Assembly (NCBI GenBank): GCA_000697355.1
Contig: JNEN01001207.1
Location: 1-64,000, forward strand
DNA from: Syncephalastrum monosporum B8922
Lineage: Eukaryota; Mucoromycota; Mucoromycetes; Mucorales; Syncephalastraceae
Direction of reading: 5' to 3'
DNA: 64,000 nucleotides
Part shown: positions 42,523 through 54,982 of the stretch, piece by piece
Numbering within the stretch: position 1 is the first letter of the stretch
Layout of the letters: the number at the start of each line of letters is the position of its first letter
Program-made: the position numbers and the translations under genes
Notes under the pieces: model-generated
Told to the model about the DNA's origin: nothing
The model's input: only the letters and a program-made list of their open reading frames with translations
Database searches by the model: none

Positions 42523-44858
42523 ATGGTCAAAACTACTGCCACCTCGCTTTTTCTTCTGGCTACTGCAGCTCTGCAGGCCATGGCCGCCCCGACGTCTACT
42601 GCCAAGATCTATGTCGACGATGAGCTCCAGGCTGATTCTCTAACAAACATCTATTTGGACTACGGCTCCAATGTCATTAGCGGTGAAATGACGCTCGCTT
42701 TGAGCAACTGTGACTCAGGCACGCCAGAGCACGTCATCGGTACCACCGATATCACATCTGACTTCCAGCCCACCAAGTTCGCCTGGCTCGTGCCTGCCGA
42801 CGCAACGGGAGGCTGCCTTACAGCAACTGATGCTGATGGCAAGATCATCGCAAAGAGTGAGTCCTATACTATTCCCCAGAAACTGTACAAGCGCGGCCAT
42901 CCCGAGCTCGAGGACATGTACTTTGATGCTGTCAAGTATTATAAATCCAACATGGAAAAGCGTAGCTCACCAGCAGCCAAGAGCAAAGATACGAGTAAGT
43001 GCCTGGATGCCAGTCAACGTATGCGACGACTCACTCGGCTTTTCAGAAATTGGCATCGTCGGTGCTGGTATGGCCGGTCTCTTTAGTGGCTACTTGCTTG
43101 ATGAAGCTGGCTTCTCAAACTACGAGATCATTGAGGCTAACGATCGACTTGGCGGGTAAGTTTCTAAGGTGATGATTCCTCTGTGGTGAAAGGCATTGAC
43201 CGATGAATCATCTAGCCGTGTTCATACCGCCTACTTCAACTCATCACATCTGTATCAAGAAATGGGTATGCATATCATCTACAGCATCGTCTGCCTTGAT
43301 TGGCGCATCTGCTAAGAAATACGTAGGTCCTATGCGGTTCCCCGTGGCTTTCCAGTACAAGAACAAGACGCTCCCTGTCACCGATCACGATATTGTCTTC
43401 CAGCTGGCTGATGACTTGAACAAGAAGAACAAGCACGAAGACAAGTACAAAGTCGAATTTATCAAATGGATTCAATCAATGGAAAAGTAAGTGTCTCGCT
43501 TTTTCCATAGAAGAAGAGAATTAAGCTCATGCATGCACGTCTATAGCAATTTGTACTACAAGAACGGTGTCCGTCTTCCCGACGGCAGTGTTCCTACCGT
43601 CGGCGACATTTCCAAGAACAGCACGCTTAGCATCCAAGGAAAGGGTATTTCCGAGCTCTCTGACGAAGCAGACAAGGCCACCTCTGAGTTTTACACGAGC
43701 GACTGGGACCTGCTCATGTCCAAAGATCTCTATGAAGCACACGATGTAAGAGCAGTACACTTTTTATTTATCAGTTGGTCCGACTCACTGTATCAATACA
43801 TCCATAGAAAGCAATCAAGGAGGGCTATGATGACTGGTCCGAGTGGGGCTGGATGCACAACAAGATGGGTGTGAGCCTCAATGCGACCGAACTTAGCACG
43901 GGTGGATCGGCAAGTCAGATCTGGGGCAGTATGTACGATGTCTATACTTTCAGTGCCAGCGACTGGCGCACCATCAAAGGTGGCTTAAACCGACTCCCCG
44001 AAGCCTTTGGCCCTGTCCTGGGTGATAAAGTCACGTTTAACACGCGTGTCTCCAAGATTGACTATGATGGCAAAAAGGTCTCTGTACAGTGGAAGAAAAG
44101 CCCATATGACGAAAAGTACGAGTCCAAAGAGTTTGACAACGTCATTGTTGCCGCACCTTTCACAATCGTCCGCGGCTGGCATATGCCTGGTAAGTGAATA
44201 GATGCACAAACAGTTTTTTGTGTGTGAATTTTTGTACTAACCATATTCACGCATAGAGCTCTCATTTACTCTGTCCGAGGCCATCCAAAACCTTGGCTAC
44301 AGTCAAGCATGCAAGGTAGCACTCGAATTCAAGACGCGCTTCTGGGAGAAGCTCGAGAAGCCTATCAAGGGTGGCTGCGATTCCACCGACCTGATTTCCG
44401 GTTCGGTCTGTTACCCTAGCTACGACATCGGTTCTGACGGTCCTGGTGTCATGCTGTCCAGCTATGCCAGTGGCAACTTTGGTCTTCGTTTTGCGTCTAT
44501 GACCGAGGAGCAGCACGTGGCACGCGTCCTGGAAGACATGGTCGAGCTGCATGGTGATATTGTGAAGGAGCAGTACACTGGCAACTACAACCGCAAATGC
44601 TGGATCCTCGATGAGTTTGAGTCAGGCTCCTGGGCAGAGCCCGAAGCTGGCCAGCACAAGCTTTACATGCCATCCTATTTCAACATGGAGAAGGGCCTCG
44701 TTTTTATTGGCGAGCATACCGATATCAAGCACGCCTGGATCAGTGCCGCGCTCGAGAGCAGTATTCGTGGTGTTGTTATGATCCTCGTTGAGCATGGCCA
44801 CATTTCTGAAGCCAAGAAGATCGTCAAGGAATGGAACGCTGGCTGGATGAAGATCTAA
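42523..44858 (+). CDS. Secreted FAD-dependent L-amino-acid oxidase-like amine oxidase
   Basis: Flavoenzyme predicted to oxidise L-amino acids or amines, giving H2O2 and ammonia. Exons 42523-42994, 43047-43155, 43216-43265, 43327-43486, 43547-43745, 43808-44189 and 44257-44858 give 657 residues. A signal peptide (TSLFLLATAALQAMAAP) precedes a non-conserved domain of about 140 residues ending in possible KR cleavage sites (LYKRGH, EKRSS), which suggests a pro-region. The FAD-binding Rossmann motif is IGIVGAGMAGLFSGYLL with the acidic partner in EANDRLGGRVHT. The C-terminal flavin motif is GLVFIGEHTDIKHAWISAAL. Introns are GT-AG and in phase. It has its own TATA box. Confidence 0.88.
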
Positions 44859-45834
44859 TGGATGATATATAATAACGCACCCATTCCGTATTTAATTTGT
44901 AGTAGAGTATTTAGACCCATTATTGCTCATATATTCAGAGATAAACATCTATCTTGGTATGACATATTATGCATGTTGTGGTATGGAAGCACTGCATCTC
45001 AACTGATCTTATGCATCCTACAGCATAAGCTTATTGGAAAGAGATTTGGCTGGGGATGGCGTGCATGCGTCATGTTGCATGTGTTCAACTATTGTGGAAC
45101 TGAAGTGGTCACAGATTTTCGATATACCCCAAAGAAAAGGGCAGATCGATCATATCAGCTCACTGCGGACAAGAAGAAAAAAAAATTTGCTGAAAACTAT
45201 TAGCATTGCTGTGCATAGTGGATGACTCAAAAGATGATCGATTGATTACGGTGAAAGTATACAATCGAAGCTATACAGTAAAGGCGTGGTGTTCCATGCG
45301 GGCAGTAAGTACATGGAAACCACCGACGGCATTTTCCGTTCAGGCTCGGATGCACCTACTTTTACGTGGAACGGGTCCGGACCTATATACTTTTTTTCCT
45401 CGGGAATCGAATCCGGAAGCACGGCAATCCAAATTACCGGTACCCTGGTGTTTATCAACATTGCCAAGCAATATAAATGATACGGCTTTTTTGTTGTATT
45501 GACGTACCTGTAAGTCGAATTCACTGGATTTTTTGCGTTGCACAGAAGGCCATGTGGCAAGTGAAGGAGCCGAGGAACTGACACCTTATCGCCGTCATGA
45601 TGATATTTTGGGTGCAAAGCCGAAGCACTCCGCCAAGTCCTTTTTTTTTTTGGTTCCCACCAGCCAATCAAATCGTGCAACCGCATCAACTCCGCTTAGC
45701 TCTGCGAGGGTTTGGGGAACAAAGCGTGGGGGAGCACCAGCATGTGAAGGCCTTCTTTCACTTTCTTTCTCCTCTTTCCCTATATAAAACCAGCGCTATC
45801 TTTTTTTTTTCGTGCATGCCATCAATTCGCACTC
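44859..45834. other. Intergenic region with possible gene relic
   Basis: About 975 bases without a complete gene. A frame at 45286-45480 reads TDGIFRSGSDAPTFTWNGSG, then PIYFFSSGIESGS, and looks like the end of a beta-rich domain, perhaps cupredoxin-like, but has no ATG and no partner exon. 45781-45789 is the TATA box of the next gene. Confidence 0.45.
45781..45789 (+). promoter_or_regulatory. TATA box of the alpha/beta hydrolase gene
   Basis: TATATAAAA about 46 bp upstream of the start codon at 45835, preceded by a pyrimidine-rich tract. Confidence 0.6.
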
Positions 45835-47447
45835 ATGATTCCTAACTCGTTCGTAGCGAGGCACATCATCTATGCTCTCGCTCTACTCCAAACAGCGGTT
45901 GCTCCACTCGCATTCGTCTATTACGTCTATTATATCGTCACTGAAACTCCCCTGTTCATGACCAACCATGCTCTGCCAAACGTCTTTTTACACTACTGGC
46001 TGGGCTGCGAGCTCATTTTCTACGTCTATTTCCAAATCACACGCGACCGCATGCAAGGTCACTTACAACCAACCTTTCCCGACCTGAAAGAGCGACGAAA
46101 GCTGTATCACAATTGCGTTACAAACATTGACGATATCGACGAATATTTGACGGGCTGGTTCATGAAAGCCAAAGACCCTCTTCAACATCCTGCGCGACAT
46201 GAAATCCGGCGTGAAAACCTCGCAGAATGGTAAGTCCTGTTCTTTCCCGGGTCGGCTGATTTGTCTGAACCCTTCCTTTCCCCCTCTTCAGGATTGCATG
46301 GGCTTTTTTTGCGCAGCCGCTCGAGAATGTATTGGAAGACGAAGCCCTTTCGCTGGAAATGTATTCGATGATTGATGACTTTGAGACACGTTTCGGCGTC
46401 CATTTGGAAGAAGGATACGACGAAGACATAGTCGCTGTTCGCCTCACCCTCGACCCTGTGCAGGCGTACCACCGCCCGCTGGTGTTTTACCTCTTCGTCT
46501 TTGGCTTGCATCAGCTCGCCAACTACCTGCTCTCATCGTGGGGTTTGGAGAAACACGGCCCTGACGTGCCCTCCTCGTTCTCCCTGCACGATCCTGCAAC
46601 AATGACCGCCGCCACTCCTCCTATCCTGACGACGACTTCCAGCTGTACGGAGAAAGTTGCATACTGGTTCCGCGATGGTGACCGCACAAAGAAACCCATC
46701 GTGTTCATCCACGGCATCGGCCCCGGCTGGATGCCCTACCTGAAATTCGTACGGGATCTGCTGGCCTTCGATGCCCCGGTGTTTTGCGTTGAACTGCCGT
46801 TTGTGTCGATGCGATGCACCGCAGACGTCCCAACGATGCAAGAAACGACCGATGATCTGCAACGAATGCTCCATTTTCACGGATTTACGGACGCTGTCTT
46901 TGTGGCTCACTCGCTTGGCACCGCCGTCACTTCTTGGGCGCTGAAGCATATCCCTCGCTGCATTTCCGGAACCGTGTTGCTTGATCCCATCTGTTTCATG
47001 CTTCACTACAAGGACATTTGCGTGAACTTTGTCTACCGCATCCCAAAGACAGCCAGTGAGGTGTGTTAGAGAAAGAGAAGCTTAATTTTTAATTGCCGTT
47101 GACTTACATGTCTTTTCCTTTCACAGAGTATCGTCAAGTACTTTGCGTCGAGCGAGCTGTACATCTCACACTATATCTCGCGCCATTTCCATTGGTTCCA
47201 GACTGCTCTGTACGTGTCGCCTCCGGTACCTGAACAGCCCCACACCCACACCACCGTACCACGTAACACAAAAATCTTCTTATCTGAATACGACAACATC
47301 GTCAACTCCTCCCGCGCACATGCTTACTTGCAACGCAACCAAATCGATTCCGTCATCATGCCTGGTTTGGACCACGGCTGGTTTCTCTTCAAGTCGAAAT
47401 GGCAGAATCAAGTCCTTGATACCATCTCCAACTTTATTGAAGCTTAA
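45835..47447 (+). CDS. Membrane-anchored alpha/beta hydrolase
   Basis: Exons 45835-46229, 46292-47060 and 47127-47447 give 494 residues. The N terminus has two hydrophobic segments (about 10-35 and 45-65) that probably anchor it. The hydrolase fold begins with the oxyanion-hole strand PIVFIHGIGPGW. The nucleophile elbow is AHSLG (Ser339), followed by LLDPICFML. The acid is probably in FLSEYDNIV and the histidine in MPGLDHGWF. The order and spacing fit a lipase/esterase of the AB-hydrolase-1 group found widely in fungi. The substrate is unknown, though an acyl lipid is plausible given the membrane anchor. Next to it on the same strand is an acyl-CoA synthetase gene, but 1.4 kb away and with no sign of co-expression. 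Confidence 0.82.
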
Positions 47448-48814
47448 AATTCTCCCTAATCTCTCTTGTACAGATTCCCTTGAACAGTTATCTTTTTATT
47501 TCATCTCTGTAGATATACCCTTTTACTATTTAGTGCTATAATGCCTCCTTGTCCCTTAATGCTAAACTGCTTCTGCTTTCTTGCCTCTTTTTTCATTATT
47601 TCTATAAAGAAAAAGTGTTTCTTGTTCTGCATTCTACGTAGTTTCGCGATGCCCATTGTGCATGCATAAGCGCATTTTTTCATCTGTGTATGCGTACGTT
47701 ATCCCGCTCTCAGGATGACATGGCCTCTAGACAGTAGACAGGCAGGAATAAGTTGCAGGAAAACCTTAGGAAAAACCTCCCATGGTGCTCTTATATATTT
47801 GCATCCAGAAGATATAAGCGTTTCCATATCACGTGATGCTGTATAAAATAGTTACCGATGGCGTCCATTGTTTGTGTCATGTACGCCAGCTGTGTCATAC
47901 CGCCTCATACAGCCGCTACATTGCTTTATGCAAGACGCGCTTGTGCCCCACATATAACGGCTGCATGTGAGTGCTGAGCTCCCATGTCTGCTTCTCTCTG
48001 GAAAAATAATTCTAGTACATACACTACGGCAATGACAAAGGCAGGTCGTACTTTATGAAAGCAATTAGTCGTAGAAAACGAAGCCAGTGACACACGCAGT
48101 ATTTTTCATGTGTATGTCAAAAGTCCGACGAATTTACTTCTTTTATATAGTCAAAAGAGGATCATGTCATTCCCGGGTGTTTCTCCACATTATTGTGTAA
48201 GCGGAATATAACATTACTAAAGATCTACATTACTGTGGGTGCAAAGGCATACGTCTGGGGTCGAGTGAAAAGAAGCTCTAAATATCATCCATCCGGTATA
48301 TGGGTAGCAGCATGAAGCCAGTGCTTATGGTCTATTTAGCATGCTACAGATAGGCCACCCGTCTGTTTTATTCAGTGACACAAATACGAGAGCTGTTATT
48401 CCCACCTGGACTACTGCCGAAAGGACATGAAAAAGACAACGCTGTTGAAAATTCAGAATCTAGTCATATGTGAACTGAAGACGCTTAATAGAGGTCGTCA
48501 GTGTGAATATTTCGAGAGCAGGAGTCCAGGTTTCGGTGAACAGAGGAGAGAAAACGAAGTATCGGATGCGGGTATGGCAGCAGGGTTTTCTTCGTGAGAG
48601 CAAAAGAGAGAACGCATGTGAAAGCGGAGATCCCTCAAGGTCGACCAGTGGGTTTTTTGCGTTTGTCAGCGAAAAGAGGATTCCATGAAACCCCGCCATT
48701 ATATTCGCAGCGAGGGCAGCCCTGGCTTGATGAAGTTGGTTCTTCTTAAATACCCTCTCCCTACTTAAAACCACCTCCTCCCGCCCTCAAGAGTCTCTCC
48801 ACTAGTGACATACC
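47448..48814. other. Intergenic region
   Basis: About 1.37 kb with only short frames. Pyrimidine-rich DNA and short direct repeats lie immediately before the acyl-CoA synthetase start, with CTACTTAAAACC near 48760 as a weak core promoter candidate. No gene seen. Confidence 0.5.
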
Positions 48815-51140
48815 ATGCCTGCCGTCAATTTGGACAAGCAAACATACGAAGTTCCTGGCTCGCGTAAGCCCGGCCAGACTGGTACGTCGAATTCTTTCCA
48901 AGTGGAGCCTATTTCGTTTTACGTGAGCAGGGCCGGCCCTATCCCCAATACCTTACCCCACACAAAATATAAGCACCCGCAGAGACAAAGTGTACAGGAA
49001 CTAGGATTTTTGTGTGGGGTTTGCGGGGAAGGAGGAATCCTGCGAACGTTTTCTTTGCACTTTCCTATTGCAGTTCGTTAACCTGTGCAATGTAGGCATC
49101 TACCGTAGCACCCAGACCAAAGAGCTCGAAGAGACCATTTCGCCCAAGGTCAAGACCATGTACGATCTCTTCAACCACGGTAGGCTGTTTCTTGACCGTA
49201 TAGATTGACTCTGTACTGACACAGTGTGTACAGGCCTGAAGACATCGCGTGATCGTCCGTGCCTTGGTCACCGCCCTATCAACCCCAAGACGGGTGAGCG
49301 CGGTCCGTACGTTTGGCAGACCTTCCGCCAAGTGTCGTACCGTATCACGAACTTTGGCTCGGGTCTTATGAACATGATCAACCATACCCTCAACGACCCG
49401 CGCACGAAGGGCATGCCCATCGGTATCTGGGCCAACAACCGCCCCGAGTGGACCATCGCCGACCTCGCCTGTGCTGCCTACGGTCAATACGCCGTGTCGC
49501 TGTACGACACACTCGGTGCTGACACCGTCGAGTACGTTATCAACCACGCCGAGATCGAGGTTGTCATCTGCTCTGCCGACCACATTGCTGAGCTGCTGAA
49601 GCTGCGTCACAAGCTGCCCAAGCTCCGTGCCATCGTCTCCATGGACACCCTCGAGGATGCCGTCGTTCCGGACGGCACCGCCTCCAAGAGCGAGATCATC
49701 AAGGCCTGGGCTGCCGAGAAGGATGTCTTCCTCGTCGACTTTACTGCGCTCGAGGCCGCCGGTAAGAAGAACCGCCGCTCGCACAACTATGCCAAGGCCG
49801 ACGACCTTGCCTTCATCATGTACACCAGTGGTACTACCGGTATGCCCAAGGGTGCTATGCTCTCTCACCGCAACTTTGTCGCCGCATGCTCTGCTTCCTA
49901 CAACAACATGGGCCCCAGCCTCGATGATGATGTGACGATCTCCTACCTCCCTCTGGCTCACATCTTTGGCCGTCTGATCGACCTCACTGCGCTTGCTCGC
50001 GGTAGCCGTATCGGCTACTTCTCGGGCGACATCTCTCAGATCTTGGATGACTTGCAGTTCTTGAAGCCCACCATCTTCCCCTCTGTCCCCCGTCTCCTGA
50101 ACCGTGTCTACGCCAGCATCGTGCAAAAGACCGTCGAGGCTCCCGGTGTCAAGGGCGCCATCGCCCGCCGTGCTGTCGCTGCCAAGCTCGCCAACCTGGA
50201 AGCCGGCAAGGGCAACACCCATCCTGTCTGGGATCGCATCATCTTCAACAAGGTGCGTCAGGCTCTGGGTGGCCGCGTTCGCTTCATTGTTAGCGGCTCT
50301 GCCCCTCTGGGTCCCGACGTCATGCAGTTCCTGCGTATTGCTCTGTGCTGCGACATGCGTGAGGGCTACGGCGCCACCGAGACCAGCGCCTCTACCAGCA
50401 TCCACAACGAAAACGAGTACCGCGCCGGCCATATCGGTGTTCCCTTCGCCTGCAACGAGCTCAAGCTTGTAGACGTTCCCGAGATGAACTACCTGTCTAC
50501 CGACCCCTACCCCCGCGGTGAGCTCTGCATCCGCGGCCCCAATGTCTTTATGGGCTATTATAAGGACGAGGAGAAGACGCGTGAGGCGCTGGACGAGGAG
50601 GGCTGGTACCACAGTGGCGATATCGCCACCCTCAACGAGTTTGGCTGCTTCGTCATCATTGACCGCAAGAAGAACATCTTCAAGCTCGCTCAGGGTGAGT
50701 ACATTGCTCCCGAGAAGATCGAGAACGTATACGCCAAGGACCCCATTGTGGCCCAGATCTTCTTGCACGGTGACTCGCTGCAGAACAGTCTCGTCGCCAT
50801 CGTCGTGCCTGAGCCCGAGGCGCTCAACGCCCTTGTGGCTGCCAAGCTGCCCGGCATTGCTGGCAAGAAACTGAGCTACCAGGAGCTGTGCAAGAACCCC
50901 GATGTCAACAAGGCTGTCCTGGACCAGCTCACCAAGGTTGGCAAGAAAGCTCAGCTGCGCGGCTTTGAATTTGCCAAGGCGATCTACCTCGAGTCCAACC
51001 CCTTCTCCATTGAGAACGAGATCCTCACCCCTACCCTCAAGGTCAAGCGTCCTCAGGCCAAGGCTCACTATGAGGCCCAGATCGCCGCCATGTATGAGCA
51101 GCTGGCTAGCCAGGTTGACCCCGCAAAGGCCAAGTTGTAA
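48815..51140 (+). CDS. Long-chain acyl-CoA synthetase (FAA/LACS)
   Basis: Activates long-chain fatty acids to acyl-CoA with ATP, for lipid synthesis, uptake or beta-oxidation. Exons 48815-48881, 49096-49179 and 49234-51140 give 685 residues, normal for fungal Faa proteins. The AMP-binding signature is FIMYTSGTTGMPKGAMLSH (about 245-263). Further motifs are ISYLPLAHIFGR, GYGATET, the GWYHSGDIATL adenylate motif and IIDRKKNIFKLAQGEYIAPE. The C-terminal half is rich in C-ending codons (GTC, GCC, AAC, AAG), the mark of a highly expressed gene. That bias also opens a 667-codon antisense frame, which I treat as a shadow. The last residues are AKAKL, an SKL-like end that may be a weak peroxisomal signal. 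Confidence 0.95.
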
Positions 51141-52069
51141 ACTACCTCTGTCTTCATTTTCGCTAAATTAGAATGTCACTCGTCCTATTTTTTCCTTTCA
51201 ACCTTTTATAAAAGAACGCCACATGAAAGCCAGAAATACGTACGTATCTTATGAGACTGTAGATGTTCGAACTCGCAAAAATGCGAGAGGGCTGTACACT
51301 AAGACACGCGTTCAAATATTTGAGAAGAAAACATCATCATCAGCACCGTGACGTTGCGTACCTGTCGAGGTACCTGTCGTTGATCCGGCCTTCATTATGT
51401 GTGTACCTGACTCTCCTTCAGTTCGGCGGAATGAGCAGGTACGTACGTTGCATAAGTCCTGTCTTCCACGAACATGTTGAGCAGCTGATACCTCTTACTT
51501 TTGTGATGACCGGCTCATTGCTTTCATAAAAGGAGTTTGACCTGATACAATGTTTTAACTTCTACCTGATTAGCAGTAAATTTGTAGAAAGAGCAACTGA
51601 ACAAAACTACACGGGCGAAATGCGCCTCTTGCGCCGTATGGTCATTTCTGTCCGACAAGACATTTGTATAGCTACGTGACATATTTAATATGAGAAAATT
51701 CAACGTAGCGATGGCCTATTAGAAATGACGTATGCGCAGAAACCATCAATATATTGGAAAGACCGGAAAGTGCCGTGCACAGTTAAACTGCGACGAGTAG
51801 GGTATAAAATTGCGTGTGTTTTCAAGTCCTTCTTCGTTGCGCTCTGTCTTTGGTGAAGAGGTGAAAATGCGAACGCTTCTGATGTAAGACATGACTGCGG
51901 TTCACGTCATGCAACGACGTCTGAGTTGCTACTGCCATGTGGAAACTCGCGGATGCGCACGGACTGTCTCGGATCAAGACGGTCAAAATTTTTAATTTCT
52001 CTGCGGTCATGCGATTTAATGAAAAGTGCTTGGATATTTACAAAATGTCTGCTCCCGTTTATTATTCAC
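51141..52069. other. Intergenic region between converging genes
   Basis: About 930 bases between the acyl-CoA synthetase and the Skn7-like gene. Only short non-homologous frames. Confidence 0.5.
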
Positions 52070-54537
52070 TTATTCAATCCTCCGCTTTTTGCCATTGTTT
52101 CCATCTTGCTCGGCCTGCGAGGGCACGGCCCACATGAACTTGTTGCCATCATCGGACGGCATAATACTGATAGCTTGCGGCTGCTGCTGCGGCTGCTGTT
52201 GTTGTTGGGGCCATTGAGAAAGGAAAGGCGTCGTTGTCGGCACCGGAGATACAGTCGTGGGATAGGAAGTCGACGGATAGGACAAGGAAGAGGAGGAGGC
52301 GGAAGAAGAGGATGATGCTCCAGCAGAAGATGACGATGCAATCACAGGCATGACAGCCGCAGACGTGGGTGCAGAGCTTGAGGCCACTTCGTTACTTGAT
52401 GTGATTTCCTCGATGAACCCATCGGAGGGCATGATGGTACCCAGCCCCCGGTGGACCACATTAGGCTCTTGAAATTGCTGAATGACCTTGAGATGGGCAC
52501 AGTATTTCTCGAGCATGCTGTACAGCGTCCGCTTCGAGAACGGCTTGGGTAAGATATCCGTCATGCCACTTCCAACATATTGCATGATATCGTTGTCGGT
52601 AAAATTGGAGGTCATGGAGATGATGGGTGTCAACAAGTCATATTGTCGGATATTCCGCGTGGCTGAGATACCGTCCAGATTGGGCATCACGATGTCCTAT
52701 TTCGTTTGTATGAGGCCAGCCGTCCGAAAAAAAAATCATGACGTTGTATAGGCAATCACTTACCATCAAAATCAGATCGTATTTCTCCAAACCCATTTTC
52801 TTGATGGCTTCTACACCATCTTTGGCAAGATCAATTGTGCAACCAATCACCTGCAGCAACTTGCCACTCAGATCGCGGTACACCGAATCGTCATCCACGA
52901 GCAGAATGCGTGGCGGCACGGTCCACCCACCATTACCGTTGGGCTTCCGCCGGACGCTGAGGGTATGTGTCGGTTGTGGGGTAAATGTAGGGTCGGCGAC
53001 AGATGGCTGCTGGGACGAGCTCGTACCAGGCGTCGCCGATTTTGGCGGCATCGCCGGTTGTGTGTGAGGCTGGATTTCCAGGGTCGGCTTATCGTTGTGG
53101 GTTGCCATCTGGGGGGCAAGACGGCCGAGAGTGACAAAAGTCACGCCATCGGCCGTCTTGAGAGGGGAACCAATGATACTTCCTGCATTCATGCTGGCAG
53201 CGGCAGCTGCTGCTGCTGCTGAGGGCGTCGCTGAAGACGGATCGGGCGGATACGGCGCTGGCATCGGATTGGATATCGGTTGTGAGGGTATCACAGGTTG
53301 CACAGGTTCGGACACAGCAACGGGTGCTGGTACTGACTCGCTGTTGCTACTGCTACTGCTGTTCTGGCCATCCCACCCCATTTGTTTCTTGACGGCGCCC
53401 AGTTGGTCCTGACTGTTTTGCGACACTTGTGTGTACGTGTTGACGAGCTTCTGTGTTGCGGGTGACGGCAGGCCATCGACCGTGGAATCTATTCTCAAGC
53501 CGTCAGAGCTCCTTGCAAAAGTCACAAAAAAAGTTTTGATTACCTTTGTCCCGCTTGACGACCAGATCGAGCACTTCACGAAGCAATTCGTCCTTGGCAA
53601 GCATGCTCTTGCTAAAGTTCTGGAGCTCGGTCATGACCAACTCGTCGTTCCGGGTGAGTCTCGTCATTTTCTCCTCCATCTCGAGCTGGGAGCGCTGCAG
53701 TTGGTCGATGCGTGCTTGCAGAGACTCCGTCAACTGTCGAAATTCGGATATGGAGTCATTCTGATCAGATTCGAGTTTGATGGCCGTGTCTTTCGAGTTC
53801 ATATTAATAGAGGTAGAAGAAGCATTGGCGGCGGCAGAAGCGGTTGCGGCATTAGCAGCAGCCAAAGACGAAGATGAAGACGCATTCGAGTCTTTGCTGG
53901 CGCTGTCCTCCTTCTTTTGTTTTCCGGGAGTCTTTCTCCGAATCTCTTCAAGCAGGTCTTTCCGATCCCGTCTGAACTTTGGATGTACGAACTCCCAGGC
54001 CTGTTGTATATTCCATTGGTAAGCCCCTCCTGATCATTTAAATATTATACAAATAATGTAATTTTTTCTCTTACCTGTTCACCATAAGGCTTTGGGCCAT
54101 CGTCTGCGTTCCTTACTTTATGGAAATCGTATTTGTTCAGCTGGCGGACGAAGCTTGCAAAGTTACAGTGCTTGAAGTGTTTGGGTAAAATAGATTTAGA
54201 GAATTCGTTGGTATCCTTGACGACAAAGGTTGTGCCGTCAGGGCCCCAGCAAAAAGTATGCCGGAAAGACTTATTTTCGAGCATTCTGGCAAGAAGGTTG
54301 AGAAACAGGAATCGAACAAGAGCAATCAGGGCTGTGGAATTACCGAAAGAGTTTTTGAATGAACTCGGGCACGGAACCCGCGGCAGGTTCGTTTGCCCTG
54401 GAAGAAGAGGAGGTGCTCGACATGGCTGTTGTGGAGGTGGTCGGCTTATTCGGAGTAGCAGCTTTCCGGACAGGGTTTCCGTTGCTCTGTCGCTTAGAGG
54501 GTATCATGAAGTCGTGGTTTGGAATGATGTTGTCCAT
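52070..54537 (-). CDS. SKN7: Skn7/Prr1-like HSF-domain response regulator
   Basis: Transcription factor at the output end of the His-Asp phosphorelay; family members control oxidative and cell-wall stress genes. Exons 54344-54537, 54075-54285, 53544-54000, 52764-53488 and 52070-52696 give 737 residues. The HSF-type DNA-binding domain spans about 57-150 (EFIQKLF, then FVVKDTNEFSKSILPKHFKH and NFASFVRQLNKYDFHKV). A coiled coil follows (about 200-280: RQLTESLQARIDQLQRSQLE), then a Pro/Ser-rich linker. The receiver domain begins RILLVDDDSVYR and puts the phospho-acceptor Asp530 first in the last exon (LILM then DIVMPNLDG), with LPKPF as the conserved Lys loop. The tail is rich in Ser, Gln and Pro and ends KKRRIE. 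Confidence 0.93.
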
Positions 54538-54982
54538 GTCAACGCTTGGGTCGGCAGTGCAGAGTAGAGCCGACAGAAGGTTTGAATGTCGAGGACAAGG
54601 CTGGGGAAAAGCGCGAAGTAAAGAGAAAGGGAGGAAAATAGCAAAAGCAGAAGCAGAAGCGAAAAATAAAAGAAAATAAAAAATAGAAGAGAGGGCAAAG
54701 AGGGACACACACACACGCACACACACACACAAAAAGTGCTCTTTTTTAATTTTTTTTTTTTTTTTTCGTTTTGCTGGCTTTCCCATTAAAGGTTTGGAGC
54801 ACTTGGGAACTGACGGTGTTCAAACAGCCGAGTGCAATTATTGCCGTACCTGTCCTTGCCTTGTCCTGAACTATACTGTACGCTGTGCTGCACCATACAT
54901 ACAGTACTGTATTATAACATATTACTGTATTATACATAGCCATCCCTTCCAGCCTCCCCCTTCCCTTGCAATCTCGCGCGTC
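54538..54982. other. Divergent promoter region, SKN7-like and OST2
   Basis: About 445 bases between the two start codons. It holds a GT/CA-rich microsatellite (54702-54732), a poly-T tract (about 54741-54766) and a purine-rich run (54600-54690). No gene seen. Confidence 0.55.

Noticed and set aside
45405..45425. TCGAATCCGG-like string suggesting a tRNA B box
   Set aside because: No matching A box, acceptor stem or anticodon arm at the required spacing.
45246..45689. 147-codon minus-strand frame in the oxidase-hydrolase intergenic region
   Set aside because: Crosses unrelated low-complexity sequence and lacks splice sites or motifs; the opposite strand looks no better than a relic.
49065..51068. 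667-codon minus-strand open frame opposite the acyl-CoA synthetase gene
   Set aside because: Its composition (Leu, Val, Gly, Asp-rich, no motif) is what C-ending codon bias produces on the opposite strand. The plus strand carries all acyl-CoA synthetase motifs.
54340..54786. N-terminal extension of the Skn7-like protein upstream of 54537
   Set aside because: The open frame upstream is low-complexity Lys/Phe/Leu sequence from microsatellites. The ATG at 54537 begins a normal polar N terminus.
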